Assembly (NCBI GenBank): GCA_036250225.1
Contig: JAPZLL010000035.1
Location: 310,001-374,000 of the forward strand
From: Cercophora sp. LCS_1
Lineage: Eukaryota; Ascomycota; Sordariomycetes; Sordariales; Lasiosphaeriaceae
Reading direction: 5' to 3'
Length of the DNA: 64,000 nucleotides
A program made the position numbers and the translations under genes. The notes beneath the pieces are model-generated. The model made no database searches, had not been told where the DNA came from, and was given only the letters and a program-made list of their open reading frames with translations. Below, one piece after another: positions 23,993 through 36,762 of this stretch (its first letter is position 1; each line of letters begins with the position of its first letter).

Positions 23993-26900
23993 CTACCAGA
24001 AACTGCACCAACCAATGTAGTGTTGGCACAAGTTCTCAAGTCGGGTCGCCTCAATGATCAGCTTGTTGACCTGGTCCGTCACGTTGAGCTCAACGTCGGG
24101 CTTGAAGTCACGACCCGTAAGCTTCTGCACCACTCGGTCCAACACCTCAACAGCACGCTCATTCTGCACCTCGGCAATGTTCTCGTGCGGGCCGTTGCCG
24201 TTCATAAGACTGCCCGGCTGCACCGCCGACGAGTTGGTCCGTGCTCGGGATCGGTTGACCGGGGGAGCTCCGGGTGCATCCACTCCGGCGCCCTGGGCCG
24301 CGAGGAACTCGGTGGGCGGCACGTCGAGTATGGATCCCCGCCGTGCCCGTGCTTGGGGACCGGCAATGGCCTGTTCCCTCTCCGAGTTGAAGTTGGGCCC
24401 AGCCGGACTGGCCGGGTTGGTGAGACGCCATGTGAGCAGTGGATCGTGAATAAACTGGACCATGTTAGTACCTCGCACAAACTGTTTGACGTGAGGTGAC
24501 TTACCGCTTCAAGCACCGCCATGACGCTCTCCTTGTTGTCTCGCAGCACCCGCATGACCTGCTCGCACGTGGTGCGGAAACTGCCCTCGATGTTGCTAAC
24601 CTCCATGGCATACGTCAGCATCCGCGTGAGACGGAACGGCACCCGCTCGGGGTATTTCTCGCGCTTCATGGCCACCTCGAAGCAGTCGCCAAAGTCAATG
24701 TGGATGATCTTGCCCGTGATGCGGTCCAGCATCAGGTTGCTGGGATGCCGGTCGCCCAGGCCCAGGATGTAGCCCACCATCGACATGACACCCAGCGAGC
24801 GCGTGTAGTTGGTCCTGCGGTCCAGCCAGGCCTCCGAGCTCTTGCTCTTGAGCCAAAGCACCCGGTACAGATCCTGCCCTGTGGTGTTATCCAGGGCATA
24901 GCCGAACACCTCGACTTTCTGCATCAGAGTAAGGTTGTCGTAGTCGGGCGCCATCTGCAGCATGATGCGATGCTCGATATTGAGGAGGATCTTTCGTGAC
25001 TCGCGGTACTCGCGGATCAACTGGTGCACCGTGTCGCTGTTGGGCACCCATCCGAGCAGACCCGAGTTTTGCGACAGCGGGATGGCCGGGTACCGCTGGA
25101 TGTTGAGATGCCTCTTGTAGCACTCCGAGTCGTTGGCGAGTAGCGTATTGCACAGCCCAAAGAGCTGCATGACACGCTCATCCTGGCGGATATCCTCGTG
25201 GCCCTTGAGCAGGAACGTGTATGTCTTGCCATCGCTTCCCACAATGTCCAGCTTGCGGGGCCGCTGCTTGGAGCTGATGACGCTAAAGGTCACGTCAAAC
25301 GACATGATGCGCACGATTTCCTGGCCGCTCTTGTACGTTCCGGGCACGGCTAGCTGGAGGTCCTTGGCTGCGAGAAGGTTTGGCGAGCAGTATGTGAGGT
25401 CGAGCGTTGTCATCTGCGGCAGCTGGCGACTGATGCGGCGGAACACTTGGTAGTAGAGATCCCAGGCCTGGTTGAGGTCATTGACATCCTGTGTCTCTTG
25501 ATATTGTCGACACCATTCGCGAGCCTCGCCAAGGTCTCGGCCAAATGTTTGCGCAAACGATACTTCCCTAAGCGTCTCCGGCCCGCGCTCCAGCTGGTTA
25601 TGGAGGGGCTCCAGCGCAGCAAACATGCCCTCAATGTTGTGGTCGCCAAAGTAGAGGCGCGATGCTTCTTCCAGGCCTTCATGCCATAACTCATGCCACA
25701 AGACGGCAACCCTGATCAGCTCGTGGCTGACGATCTCAGCCTGCTCCACCAGTTTGGAACTGTGCTGACGCATGCTGTCCATGATCTGGGTGGCCGATCG
25801 AGAGCGGCGGGCGTTGTGTCGCGATTTCATGGCCACGGTTAGAGGGTAGACCAGCGCCTGTGGGTGAGCACGGCCCACATCCGAGAGCAGACTGTGGATG
25901 GACTGTTGCACCCGTCTGTTTGGCTGATTGATCCTGGCAATGAGCTGAGGAATGACTTCGAGCCAGGTGTCAACGCTGACGCGGGCAAATCCCTCAGTAA
26001 CAGCGGTGTTGACGTCGGCATTGCCTCCGTACGTGAGCCAGAGTGACAAGAGGCGAAGGGTGTCCTGCAGAGAACTCCCCGATGACAGTGCAATCGACTC
26101 GAAGAAGCCGCGAACCGCGGGCACCACATACTGGCTGACAATGGTTTGCTCGACCCGCTCATCCGGTCCGACCCTCGAGGCCAAAGCCTGGACGACTTCA
26201 AAATTGGCGAGCGCCCAGGCGTGCCAGGCCTTGTACCACTTGTTGTGGTACTGTGTCGCCTTCAGGTAGCAGTTGAGCACGTCCTGGCGCTGCTGCGTGT
26301 ATTGCCAATCGTCCCTGTTCAAGGCCACCATCCACTCGCCCTGGCGAAGATAGCACTTTGCGAGCAGCACTGTCTGCTCCATCCAGTGTCGCTGTGCGTG
26401 GGGGTTCATCATTGCCGCTTCCTCAAAGTCGGGGAACCCAACTTGGCCGGACCCATCCACCATGCCGTTTGCTGCCTGGGCGTTGAGATGCAGCCTCGAG
26501 CTGTCCACTCGCTGCGCCGTCTCGTATGTGAACTTGCGCAAACAGTAGAGCGTCTTTTCGGCGATGCGCGCATCCGAGTTGCGCGCGGCCGGCGTCTGCC
26601 CGACTTGCCACTGGAATTTGAGGACCGCGTACAGGATGGGGGACGCAATCCGACTGGCAAGCACGCCGTCCTCTCTCTGGCGCTCGTGCCAGTAGGGAAT
26701 ATGGGACTCCAGCGGTGCGTCGGTGCCAATGAGCTGCTTCAAAGACTTTTCTGCCAAGCCCATTCTCCCAGACTTGCGGCAGAGGTTGGCGAACTTTGTC
26801 CACATGTGCATGTTTTCAGCCGGTGTCATGACAAGCGACCGCAACCGCAGCATGCGCTGCCACACCTCGACGTTCCGCTGGCAGCCCTTCAGACGTGTCT

Positions 26901-29900
26901 CCCACGTCTTGCGCAGCGTGGCTTGCTTCTCGGCGTCGCATTGCTTATAGACGATGAGCTCCTCTAGCTCGGCAAGCATCTGGACTCGGACCACGACCTG
27001 GTACGCCCGATTGTACGACTCACTGACGAGGGCGCTCAGTTCCGTGTCGAGGCCTTCTCGCGCCTGCTCAATGCAGCCAAGCGCGTCTCGGAACTGGTTG
27101 CGGTGGAGGGCCAGAATGGCGCCGAAGAATGCGCGGTCTGGCGAGGCTCGTTTCATCGACTGGAGATATGTATCCATGGAGTCCCATTTCCCGAGACCCC
27201 AGGCGGCCGTGGTGGCCAGCCCGGCGATTCTGCGCTGGATCTCGGGCCCTGAGTTGGCCCATGTCTGGCCTGCCAATGATGCAAGCTGGTCCCATTCGCC
27301 CAAGGCGTGGTAGCAGCGCATCTTGCCCATAACAATATCGACCGGCACGGGTTGGTCGACAGGCACTTCCTTCTCTCGCTGCTCGTAGAATTTGAGCGCC
27401 TCATCCCAGCGCTCTAGCTTCTCAAACCAGCTTTCCCGCAGCTGGATGCCGTCTTTGTAAGCCTTCACTTTGCGCAGAATACCGATAGCCGCATCAGACT
27501 GCTGAAGCTGGTTGTTGATAACAATCAGAGCTTCAACTGCGTGGCTGTTATGATCTTGGAGGAACTCCAACTCCTTATAGTGGAGTGCCTTGGCATAAGC
27601 GTGGCATCGTGCGGCTTCGCGTCCCAAGACACGGATGTCAATGGGGAGCGCCTTGTCATCGTGCTCCATGAACTCGGCCAAGTTGAGCAGTTGCCCGAGA
27701 AGATCTGGCGGCACATTCTCCGACTTGATCGTATTCTCAATGTTGGTGATCAGCTCCTCCTGGAACTGCTCGTAGAGTTCGCTCCAGCACGACACAAAGG
27801 CCGAGTTGAAGAGCTCTCGAGCCAGAGGCTGGTAGTTGCTGGCAAGACTGGCGCAGGCTCGTAGTGAGTGGTTGGGCGACTCGGTGAGAAGCGTCGTGCT
27901 GAACTTGCGGAACCACTCATGCCAATCGTCCTTGGTCGACTTGCCCTTTGTCTCCCACGCTTGCTTCAAATGCATCGGATTGAGATCAAGCTTCTTCGGG
28001 TTGTTTTCCGAAGGGTGGGACTCGTCGATGTTGTCCTCGAACCTGGGAGCAAGATTCTGAGGCAAAACATCACCCTTCTTGAGCTTCTCGACCGCCTTTT
28101 CGTAGTTGGAGTGCTGGATCGAGTACACCGAGATTGCTTTGCTGACGGTGTGCTCAAAGTGCAGATAGTCGCGCCCAAGCTGGAGCATGAGCGCGCAGAG
28201 TGTGTCCAGCGCGGCCACTCGAAGTGTCAAGTCACCACCAGCGATCACCCTGACAAGGGGGTGGATGATCTTGGCTGCGAAGTCGTTCAGGTTGACTGTG
28301 CTCGAGAGTTTTCCGACTGTTTCGATTGCTGACTTGCGCAAGAAAGTCGGCTGGCTAGGATTGTCGAACAGACGGACAAGAACAGGAATAATCAAGTGCA
28401 TGTACTCCTCTCCGCTTGAGCCAAAGACAAGAAGAGCATGGAAGATCTTCTCGCTGGGAATCCTCTTTGTCGTTGTATCTTTCTCAAGTACTCCCAACAT
28501 CAAAGGCAGCAACCCGGCAAGATAGATCTTGAACTCCCCCTCAAGAGAACGGGAGATCGACTCGATCAGAGCCATGATGGTAGTCTGCAGGGACAACGAC
28601 GTGTTCCAGTACTCCTGCAGCACGTCGATGATTTCGGGCAAGTAGACCCGGATGTGTTGTCGGACAATACTGACGAGCCTGCTGAGGTGGCTGAAGTAGA
28701 ACTCCAGCCGAGTCGCGCTCGCGGCGCGAATGACTGCGATAAAGGCCGGGACTACCCGGTCAAGGAACTGAACACATTTCAGTCCCAGTGTGATGAAGAT
28801 GCTCATGATGGCATCAACTACGTTGCCATGCCACTGCACTAGAGACTGATCTTTCAGAATCTGAAGTAGAGCGTTGATGACGACGGTAGGGTAGTAATCC
28901 TCTTGGGACGGCGTGAGGCCATTCATCATCAAGGACACATCGGTCAATTGCGTCGCCTCTGGGCGTCGCTGTGTCTGAGGCGTGCGCTCCTCAACCTGCT
29001 GGTACTTATACGGATCCAAAGCACCGAGGATGCCCATGAGCTTAATAGTCTCTTGGCGGAGGTTGCCATCGTGAGGTTCGCCCCTGATGATCGACTGGAG
29101 GAGTTCCAGCAACTGCGGATACTCGAGGTAGGGCCTGATGACGTAGCCGGCATTGCTAGCCAGCTGCCCAAGGGTGTGAAGAGCCGACTCCCGCTTAAAC
29201 GGCGAACTCTGGTCCTGAAGAGCGTCGAGGATAATCGGCATGAGTGTATCCTTGTAAGCAAGCATGGTTTCGCCACCAACGGCGCACAACTGGCCAATCG
29301 CCTCCAAAACCGTGCCAGCAACTGAGGGTGTTGGGTCGCGAGCTTTCGGCATGAGCACCTCAATGATGGAGTTGACGTAGGGCTTGACGAGTTCCTGGGC
29401 GTGTTGCGTGAGGAGACTCAGAAGCTTTGAGCTCTCCTCCTTGCTCCTCGCCACATCTGTGTATTCAAGCTCCGTAAGCAGCTGAATGATGGTCTTGCGA
29501 AGCTGAGGAACCACATAGGCCGGGTTATGGCGGGCCAATCGTCCTATGATTGTGACAGCCGCCTCTCTGTTTGCAAAAATCTCATCGTGGAGTGCAAAGA
29601 ACAGGGTCCTGATATTCTCTGCCTTGGCAAGATGCTGGTCGAATCGCTCGTCAAGAGCAGCAAGAACTGTTTGCCTAATCTTGGCGTCTGGATCCGAAAC
29701 TCCGACTGTCAACAGCTTCTCAATGACATCGGCAACAACCTGCATGGCGTGGTAGCTTGTCTGGTTCACTATAGGGTCCCGGACGTAGAGTTGGCAGCAG
29801 GTCAGAGCCGCGGCCTCGCGAATCTCGGGGTCGTCGTCCTCGACATACTTGATCGCAACATCGCGGACAAACTCGTTGAGGACGTGGCCTGAAAAGTCAA

Positions 29901-31513
29901 AGCTGCCGAGTGTGTTCAGCGCCAGCTTGATCTCAGCCTTTCCTCGTTCATGAGCCAGCGGATCCCGAGGGTCCTTGGGGATTACGGGAAGGGTCGAGAG
30001 AGTGTTGGGATGTGGTGCTCCGAGGGGTCGGAACGGCTCCCCACACAGGACCTTGCTCAGCATATCAAGGAGGCGTTCCTGGATAGTGGCTTTGACCGGC
30101 GGAATGTAGAACGCCATGTCGACAAGCGCCTGTGTGAGCTTCGGCGTGAGTTCGCACGCAAATATCGGGTCGAGGAGTGCTTCCATGTACTTGCTCAGAG
30201 TCTGTCCAACGGCGACCGCCAGCCTACTAATGCAGTCAAAAACCGGGTCGACAGACCCCCGTCGGCGGGACTGGATGCTGAGACCTTCCCGCACATAGAT
30301 CAAGACGCCGTCAAGGTACGGTGCGATGGCGCTCTTGACTGAGTTGGCGATATTTCCAATGGCGAGGAACGCATCGTTGCGCTCTTTCTCTCTCTTCAGC
30401 ATGCCGGAGAGATAGATCATGAACTTGTGGAGATATGTGACGGCGAACTCGTTGGGCGCGTAGGTAGCGAGGTCAGGGATCAGAAGCACAACCGTCTTGC
30501 GGATGGCGGCATCTCGGGCGTCCTTGTGGCGGTAGACAATGTCGCATGCGTCTTGGTAGTGGTCCTGCATGTACATGCCGCCCTGCTCGAGAAGCTCCTT
30601 GAGGACGAGGAGCGAAGCATGAATCGACTCGACTGTGTTGACCCTGAGGCCCTTGACAGCCTCGGTGAACATTTTGTCCATCCATTCTTGCTTCATTTCT
30701 TGATCACGCTCTCGAATGATCCTGAAGCAGGCGCTCACGGTTTCCGCAGAGGTCGCCCGGATCAGCAACCGTGGGTCTCGCAACCCGATCCAGATCTGGT
30801 CGAAAACGAAGCCCACGTACGAGTACATGAGCGTCGGGGCGTTTCTGGCCAACTCTCGTAGAACCAGGACGGCGCTGTATCGTCTTTCTTCGACCCGGTC
30901 TGACTGGAGCCATTCCAGTGCTGTTTGCACTTCCGAGTCAACAAGTTCGGAGATCAAGGAACCGCCGGGTTTGCACAGCTTTCCCAGTACTATCGCGGCT
31001 GCTTGCATCGGATCAACGCTTCTGCCGCGCAGAATGGTCCCGATGTACTGCTGGAAGCGGCTGTACTTGAGCGCCAGGTCTATCCCATCAAAATCTACCA
31101 ACGCGTCGAGAATGTAGACACCGGCCATTCGTTCGTAGATTTCGGGGCTCTGGATCAGAAGCATCGTCCTTTGATTGACTGTGTTCCAGAATGTCTGGAA
31201 TTGCTCGGCGCCCATTTCTACATCCATGTCAGCGACTCCACGAAGCTCTGAATCGATGCGGAGAGACAATGCATTGAGCTGCATCCAACATCACACACCT
31301 TGTTTGGCCAGATTGACAAAGTCCCGCACCTGGCGCGCGGCGCGCTTCCTCTGATCCTCTGGAGCATTTCTGTTTGGCAAGGAGGTTAGCATAGCGTCCA
31401 GGCTCACGAACCCAGTCTGGCCCGCAAGCACGGAATACGAAGTCGTACTTATTCTTGACCTCTCGGATCAACTGCTCCAGGGCAGAGTTTGTCTGGTCCT
31501 TAGCAAACGACAT
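23993..31513 (-). CDS. TOR: TOR serine/threonine kinase (phosphatidylinositol kinase-related)
   Basis: Catalytic core of the TOR complexes controlling growth in response to nutrients. My four-exon model (31449-31513, 31299-31369, 24505-31217, 23993-24454) is in frame for 2436 aa, the usual TOR length. Introns are 79, 81 and 50 bp. Splicing the first two gives MSFAKDQTNSALEQ.. to NLAKQEMGAEQFQTFWN, the standard start of the HEAT solenoid. HEAT repeats fill roughly the first half, the FAT domain about 1290-1830, FRB about 1880-1975 and the kinase about 2030-2290, with GDRHPSNLML and HIDFGDCF. EGLEEASRLYFG in FRB keeps the Ser needed for rapamycin-FKBP12 binding. The FATC tail ends LCQHYIGWCSFW. 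A variable Ala/Gly/Pro-rich insert lies between kinase and FATC. It is divergent from the Rtf2 gene. Confidence 0.98.
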
Positions 31514-32299
31514 CTTGCCCGCTTACAGCCTCGACTCCCTTCTGAAAGTAACGGGTAGCCTCCTCGTCAGCGCAGCGTCCGTTGTTCAAGCCCCATGCTC
31601 GATCGGTATCGTCTTCGCAGCTTGGGTTGTTGCTTCCGGTGAGCGCGCAAGGGCTGTCGCGCCCCAGTATCGTCGCTGGTCGGGAAGCTTCAACGGTTAT
31701 GGTGGGACGCCTAGTGGTGGGAACCCGGGCGCTAGGTAGCAATATGCGGCTGCGCAGTGCGCAGGAGTGACGTTTGGTTTGGAATCGCGGTTGAGACACA
31801 GGGTCTCGGCGTCGCGTAGATGATGGATGTCAAGGCGGAAGCTTGTGGGAGCCGTGATATCAAATTAGATGGGTGGTAGATTGATTTTGGGTGTAGTCTT
31901 TGGAAAACAAGCAATCCCTAGCGATGGATGCACTTCTTCCGCCGAGTTTCAGAGCCGGCGAAGCTCTATTTTCGGGTGCAGAGGTTGAGCTGAAGCCGAC
32001 AGCGCGGTCACCTGGTCGTGACTTGCACCGTGCAACATCAAGACCAGACCCCGCCAGGCTAATGCGCGCACTGTGATTGGCACAGTTCTGCCAAGCTCGG
32101 GTGGCAGGCCCGTGCCTAGCGTCGAGGTCTTATCTTATCGCCGCAGTGGCAAGCCGTTGAACATTGCATGTCTCAACATTGCGGCTGTCAAACCTTCAAC
32201 AACCTCTTCTTGAAAATAACCCGACGAAGTAAACATTGCGCCATTGCCACTTTCCAGACACATCCACACGTCCTATTACTCAGCACGCAAACACGCAAG
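31514..32299. other. Divergent promoter region, TOR / Rtf2
   Basis: 786 bp between the start codons of TOR (minus) and Rtf2 (plus), so both promoters must lie here. No TATA box stands out for either gene, as is common for housekeeping genes. No coding frame supported. Confidence 0.6.
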
Positions 32300-33127
32300 A
32301 TGGGTAATGACGGCGGTTCAATCCCTAAGCGGCGGGAGCTCGTCAAAGAGGCCGCGCGAACACCCACCGTCAGCGAGCTCAAGGCAACGGCGCTCGAGAG
32401 TCTCGGTCACGCATGGAACCACGATCCACTGACGTCGCAGAAGTTTGACATGGAGAACATTGTATCCGACTGGCGGGGACGACTCTACAACTACGAATCT
32501 ATCCTCAATGCTCTGATGCCGAACGAAGACGCCGACGACGCCCCACCCCTTGTCAATGGCGAATCTCCAGAGCTTCGATTCTCCGCGACCGGTATCAAGT
32601 CACTGCGCGACGTTGTCAAGCTCAAGTTCAAGCGATATGCCCCGCCGGGCACCAAGGGAAAAGAGATATGGGCCTGTCCCGTGTCGTTGAAGGAGCTGGG
32701 GCCATCCACAAAGGCTGTCTATCTCGTTCCCTGCGGGCATGTTTTTGCTGAGGCGGCGATGAAGCAGATTCAAGAGGAGCCTTGCCCAGAGTGTAGCGAG
32801 CCATTCCAGGCAAGGGATGTTATACCAATCCTCCCGACGGAGAGCGCAGAAGTTGAGAAGCTGGCAGCGAGACTGGAAGAGTTGAAAGCGTCCGGGCTGT
32901 CGCATAGTTTGAAGAAAGACAAGAGCGCGAGCAAAAAGAAGCGAAAAGCGGGAGAGCAAAATGGCGAAGATGGGGCCGAGAAGAAAAAGGGGACGAAGAG
33001 CAAAGGGGATGCCATCGCAAGTCGAGTGAGCGGCATCAACAACCCCATGACCGCCTCGTTGACAGCAAAAGTGCTGGCTGAGCAAGAAGAGCGGAACAAA
33101 AGGCGGAAACTTGCTGCGCTGGCATAG
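32300..33127 (+). CDS. rtf2: Replication termination factor 2 (Rtf2) domain protein
   Basis: Single exon, 275 aa. Rtf2 proteins act at replication-fork barriers; family members carry a RING/U-box-like fold. Visible signs: the conserved start MGNDGGSIPKRRELVK; TVSELKATALESLGHAWNHD followed by SDWRGRLYNYESILNALM; then a zinc-binding-type half, CPVSLKEL.. YLVPCGHVFAEAAMKQI and CPECSEPF, near residues 125-175. The C-terminal third is Lys/Glu-rich and probably disordered, ending with several Lys/Arg clusters that can serve as nuclear signals. The frame is open upstream of 32300, but MGNDGGS is the family N-terminus. It is convergent with the glucosidase II beta gene, with 161 bp between stops. Confidence 0.93.
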   Translation: MGNDGGSIPKRRELVKEAARTPTVSELKATALESLGHAWNHDPLTSQKFDMENIVSDWRGRLYNYESILNALMPNEDADDAPPLVNGESPELRFSATGIKSLRDVVKLKFKRYAPPGTKGKEIWACPVSLKELGPSTKAVYLVPCGHVFAEAAMKQIQEEPCPECSEPFQARDVIPILPTESAEVEKLAARLEELKASGLSHSLKKDKSASKKKRKAGEQNGEDGAEKKKGTKSKGDAIASRVSGINNPMTASLTAKVLAEQEERNKRRKLAALA

Positions 33128-33288
33128 CCAGTGTTTTGTACTTATTCGCTATTTGAGATACCCCAGTTGCTGTTGTGCAGATGTCCGATGTCCCAACGAA
33201 CACTGTTTCAAAGTGTGTGATGTCATTTCACAATCCCACCCATCAACTACACAGGCATATCTACCAATCATCGCTTTCGCTCATATAC

Positions 33289-35085
33289 TTAAAGCTCGTC
33301 CTTGCCAACGCCAGGCTCATGTACATCATCGCAGGCAGCCGGCGTGCCGACCTCCATCTTGTAAACACACTTTTCCGACTCGCTGACACGCCAGAGCTCG
33401 TCCTTCTCGGCGCAAGCAAGCCAGACATCGGTCCGTCTGTTCGGCCCGTTCCAGCAACCTTGTCCGTTGTCGTAGCGCAGCACCATGCGGTGACCCTTTC
33501 CGAGCCCCTTGCCGTCAGCACGCTCCTCGTCGTCAGCAAGCTCCTTGTCGATGCGGACAAAGTTACCCATGTTGGTGTTGCCGTGACCCTTCTTGCTCTT
33601 CTGGGTCGTGCGATCCAGCCAGCAGAGTTCATACTCGTACTCGCCAACATCAGTGCTGACACACCTTCCCTTGATGGCGCGGAAAATACCATCCGGGCCG
33701 TAGTCCTTCTCAAGGTCGCGCTGCTGCTCCTCAAGCGAAGCGGTCTTTTGGCTAAATTCGTTCTTTGCGCTCTCCAAAGCATCCCTGGCCGCCGTGACCA
33801 AACGCGACTCGCCACCAGTGGCCGGGTTGTCTGCCAGAAGGCCGTTCTCAATGAGCCAGATGCGGAGGAGGTTGATCTTTTCATGGACGAAGTCCCGCGC
33901 AAAGCTGGGGAGATAAGCCTCGAGGTTGTAGACTGTTACAAATTAGCAGGGTCACAGTCTCGGGATCTGGTGGAAACATACGGATGTCGGTGTCGCTGCC
34001 ACCCTCCTCCTCCTGAAACTCGGCCCAGTTGATACCAGACTGCTCGCCATCCTCCTTGAGAACATCAAGAATGTCGGTGTCAGAAATCTCCGACTTCTGC
34101 TCCTCCTGCTCGGCGGAAGCGGCATAGTCCTCCCAACTCTTGACGGCAGCCTTGACACCTTCGTCATTAAAGTTGGGGTTGTACTCGTCCTTGAGAGCCC
34201 GGAGGATATCCTCCAGCTGCTCAACCTTGTCCTTCAAGTCATCGCGCTGATCCATAACCTTATCCAGGGTGTGACGGAGCTCTCCCACACGGTTCTTGGC
34301 CAAGCCCAGAAGGATGCCAAGCTTCCCCTGACCTTCAGGTTTGACGACCTTGCCCCTCTCGGAGCGCTCAACCTCCTCAAACTTTTTCTGCAACTCTCCC
34401 TTCTTGATCTCGAGCTGGTCAATCTCCTTTCTAAGCGCCTGGACTCTGCCCTCGACAACGCTGCGCAGGTCGGCAGCCTCCTTGATCAGTGTCTTTCGCT
34501 GCGCGGCGGATCGCTCCTTGCTCTTCCTTCGCGCCTCCTCGACGCGACGATATTCTTTGCCAATAGCATCGCAGCGGTTTTCACACTTGACGCCGCCCAC
34601 ATGCGCATACTCCTCACTTCCGTCGCAGCACATGTCGTAGTCGCAGATGCCGTCATTGACGTACAGAAACGGAATGTAGCCGCCAATATGACCCTTGTTC
34701 GCGCACCAGAAGCCAGGGAGACTGTTTGTTGTGTTTGTCGTGCCCGTCACGGAGCCAGGCAGGGGTTGTTCGGGCGAGAGGCTGTCGAGGTAGGCGCAGG
34801 CTGCTGTGCCAGGCTCATCAGAGCCATCCGGGCAGTCGCAGGAGCCATCATTGATCTGGGACGGGTCGAGGGTGATTGATGGAACGCCAATGCAAGCAAA
34901 TGATGCCTTGTTCTCGAAGAATTTGGCGACTGTGAGAGTCAGCGACTGAACAGAGTTCAATGCATGCAGGTGTCTAGCAGACACGACTTACACTCAGGTC
35001 CAACACCTCGCGGCAATCCCTTGGCTGCGACAACGTTGTACTGTGAGATGGCACCGAAAAGCACCAGGGCGTCTATTCGCCGCAT
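33289..35085 (-). CDS. Glucosidase II regulatory (beta) subunit, PRKCSH-like
   Basis: Non-catalytic ER subunit that retains glucosidase II and guides trimming of glucose from N-glycans. Exons 34992-35085, 33982-34929 and 33289-33932 (introns 62 and 49 bp) give 561 aa. Residues 1-21 form a signal peptide ending before KGLPRGVGPE. Two LDLa-like repeats follow: DGSCDCPDGSDEPGTAAC and NDGICDYDMCCDGSEE, with Cys and Asp/Glu calcium ligands. A long charged coiled coil spans about 150-300, then an acidic segment (about 330). The C-terminal MRH domain has CWLDRTTQ, LRYDNGQGCWNGPNR and ACDD. The protein ends in KDEL, an ER-retrieval signal. The start is 363 bp from a divergent gene at 35449. Confidence 0.95.
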
Positions 35086-35448
35086 TTTGTCTGTATTATG
35101 ATTTTCTTGCAGTTGTAGACCACAATGGCAGGAGATAAATGTGTTGGCCACTTCTTCCCCAGGTCCACTCAAGCGGCTGTAAGCTCGAGACTCGAAACAC
35201 AGGACAGCTTGCCAACTTGAGACACCTTGCCAGCTGCCAGGAGCTCCCCATCACGTGAACGGCCCGGCAAGCTATGGTGCCTGCCAAGACCGGATCCCTG
35301 TCTTGCGCACTGTGGAGGCGCCCCACCATACGTCAACCCCTCGATTACCCCACCATCAATGTTTTTTTCTCCCCGATGACTCCCTGAGCTTCGAGCTTGC
35401 GCAATCACAGCCCAAGCATCGCGAGCTGACGCGAAAATCAAACGGAAA
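35086..35448. other. Divergent promoter region, glucosidase II beta / cyclin-D1-binding-like
   Basis: 363 bp shared by two divergent genes. No clear TATA box. No gene within it. Confidence 0.5.
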
Positions 35449-36615
35449 ATGGCCTCTTCCAGCGACCTTGGAACCCTCGACTCAGTTGTCTCTAACGCAA
35501 TCTCCCTCATCACCCAACTCGAAGCTGTCGTCCAAGGCCTCCTCTCCCAGAAGCAACCCCCCGCCGACGACAATGCTCCCACCGCCGCCGAAACAAGTAC
35601 CACTCAGGCCACCCCCGAGGCCCTCTCACTAGCGCATGACTCGGCGACTCTGATCAAGGCGCACGCGACCAAGATCTCCCTCCTCATCATCAACGAGCCC
35701 TTCACCCCGACCGCCATTACCAAAGTCATCCGCGAACTCGTCGAAGCTCCCCTTCCAGGCCTCGCTTCCGCGGTCCAGCTCTGTAAAGCTGACCGATATA
35801 CCCGGGTGATCCAGCACGAGCTTGCCTGGCGTGCGAGCCGCGTCATCAAAGAGCTTCGCGAGCTTCTCTCCCGCATACCAAAGGACGGCAAGATCCTCAC
35901 CAACGAAAAGAAGAATGCCTCGGCTGGGGCATCAGGTGGGAAGGGGAGTATAGCGACGACGGGTGTTCTCTGGTCGGCGTGTGATGATGTTATCGCATTC
36001 AGCAAGCGTGGCGTCTCAGGGAACTTGACCCAAAAGGTTGGCGAGCTCAAGGACACACTAAAAGATGTGATGGAGGAGCTGAAAGAATGGGGGGAGGAAA
36101 CCGGGGATGACGAGGACGACGATGGGGACGACGAGGATGAGGTCAATCAAGTCACGCAAGGCTTGGCGGGCGCGCAAATATCGGCAACACAGAGCACACA
36201 AGACATGTTGGACGATTTGATGAATTCGCAACAATACATACCCCGCGACGACCCGCACAAGATTCGAGAGCGGCTCGAGAGCTGTCTTAGGAGGCTGCGT
36301 CTCACCACTCTTCTATACCAGGCCACGGTCAAACGAAGGCTCAAGCCACTTCCGCCTTTGCCCTCGAAAGAAGAGTCCACTATCCCAGCTCGCCTCGACG
36401 AGGTTATGGCAATCCTCAAAAGGATACCAGACCGATTTGGGAATCTAGCCCTAGCATTTTACGAGCTGGACCCTTCGGAGATTGACAGGCTAATGGACCA
36501 ATGTTTCTTTGACGCTTTCGCGGCGTCAGAGCTTCTGGTCAAGACATGGGATGGCCAAAAGGATGAGTTCAGCGACTGGGCTCTCAAGTTTCAGGTAGAA
36601 ATTAAGAAAGCCTAA
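35449..36615 (+). CDS. Cyclin-D1-binding protein 1-like (GCIP family) protein
   Basis: Single exon, 388 aa, all-helical by composition. Leu/Ala heptad patterns begin at SVVSNAISLITQLEAVVQGL, followed by the family-type stretch SLLIINEPFTPTAITKVIRE and LPGLASAVQLC. An acidic loop (GDDEDDDGDDEDE) lies near residue 225 between the N- and C-terminal helical halves; the latter includes RIPDRFGNLALAFYELDPSE. This matches the Grap2 and cyclin-D-interacting (PF13324-type) proteins, whose fungal role is little known. In animals they bind cyclin D and helix-loop-helix proteins. No membrane segment or signal peptide. Confidence 0.82.
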   Translation: MASSSDLGTLDSVVSNAISLITQLEAVVQGLLSQKQPPADDNAPTAAETSTTQATPEALSLAHDSATLIKAHATKISLLIINEPFTPTAITKVIRELVEAPLPGLASAVQLCKADRYTRVIQHELAWRASRVIKELRELLSRIPKDGKILTNEKKNASAGASGGKGSIATTGVLWSACDDVIAFSKRGVSGNLTQKVGELKDTLKDVMEELKEWGEETGDDEDDDGDDEDEVNQVTQGLAGAQISATQSTQDMLDDLMNSQQYIPRDDPHKIRERLESCLRRLRLTTLLYQATVKRRLKPLPPLPSKEESTIPARLDEVMAILKRIPDRFGNLALAFYELDPSEIDRLMDQCFFDAFAASELLVKTWDGQKDEFSDWALKFQVEIKKA

Positions 36616-36762
36616 TTAGAGCCTAGCTCCGTGAACTCCTATTTCATGTTCCAACTTCAAGCCGGAAGTATTAGTGGAATATGCCAAACAGAAAACGCCA
36701 GCACGCCGGGTATCCCGCCAATCCAACTAGTAGTACAGTCCAACCTTATCGTGCCTACGGCA

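Noticed and set aside
24496..30861. Many plus-strand open frames of 80-270 codons opposite the TOR gene
   Set aside because: They are antisense shadows of a highly conserved 2436-aa coding sequence with biased third positions.
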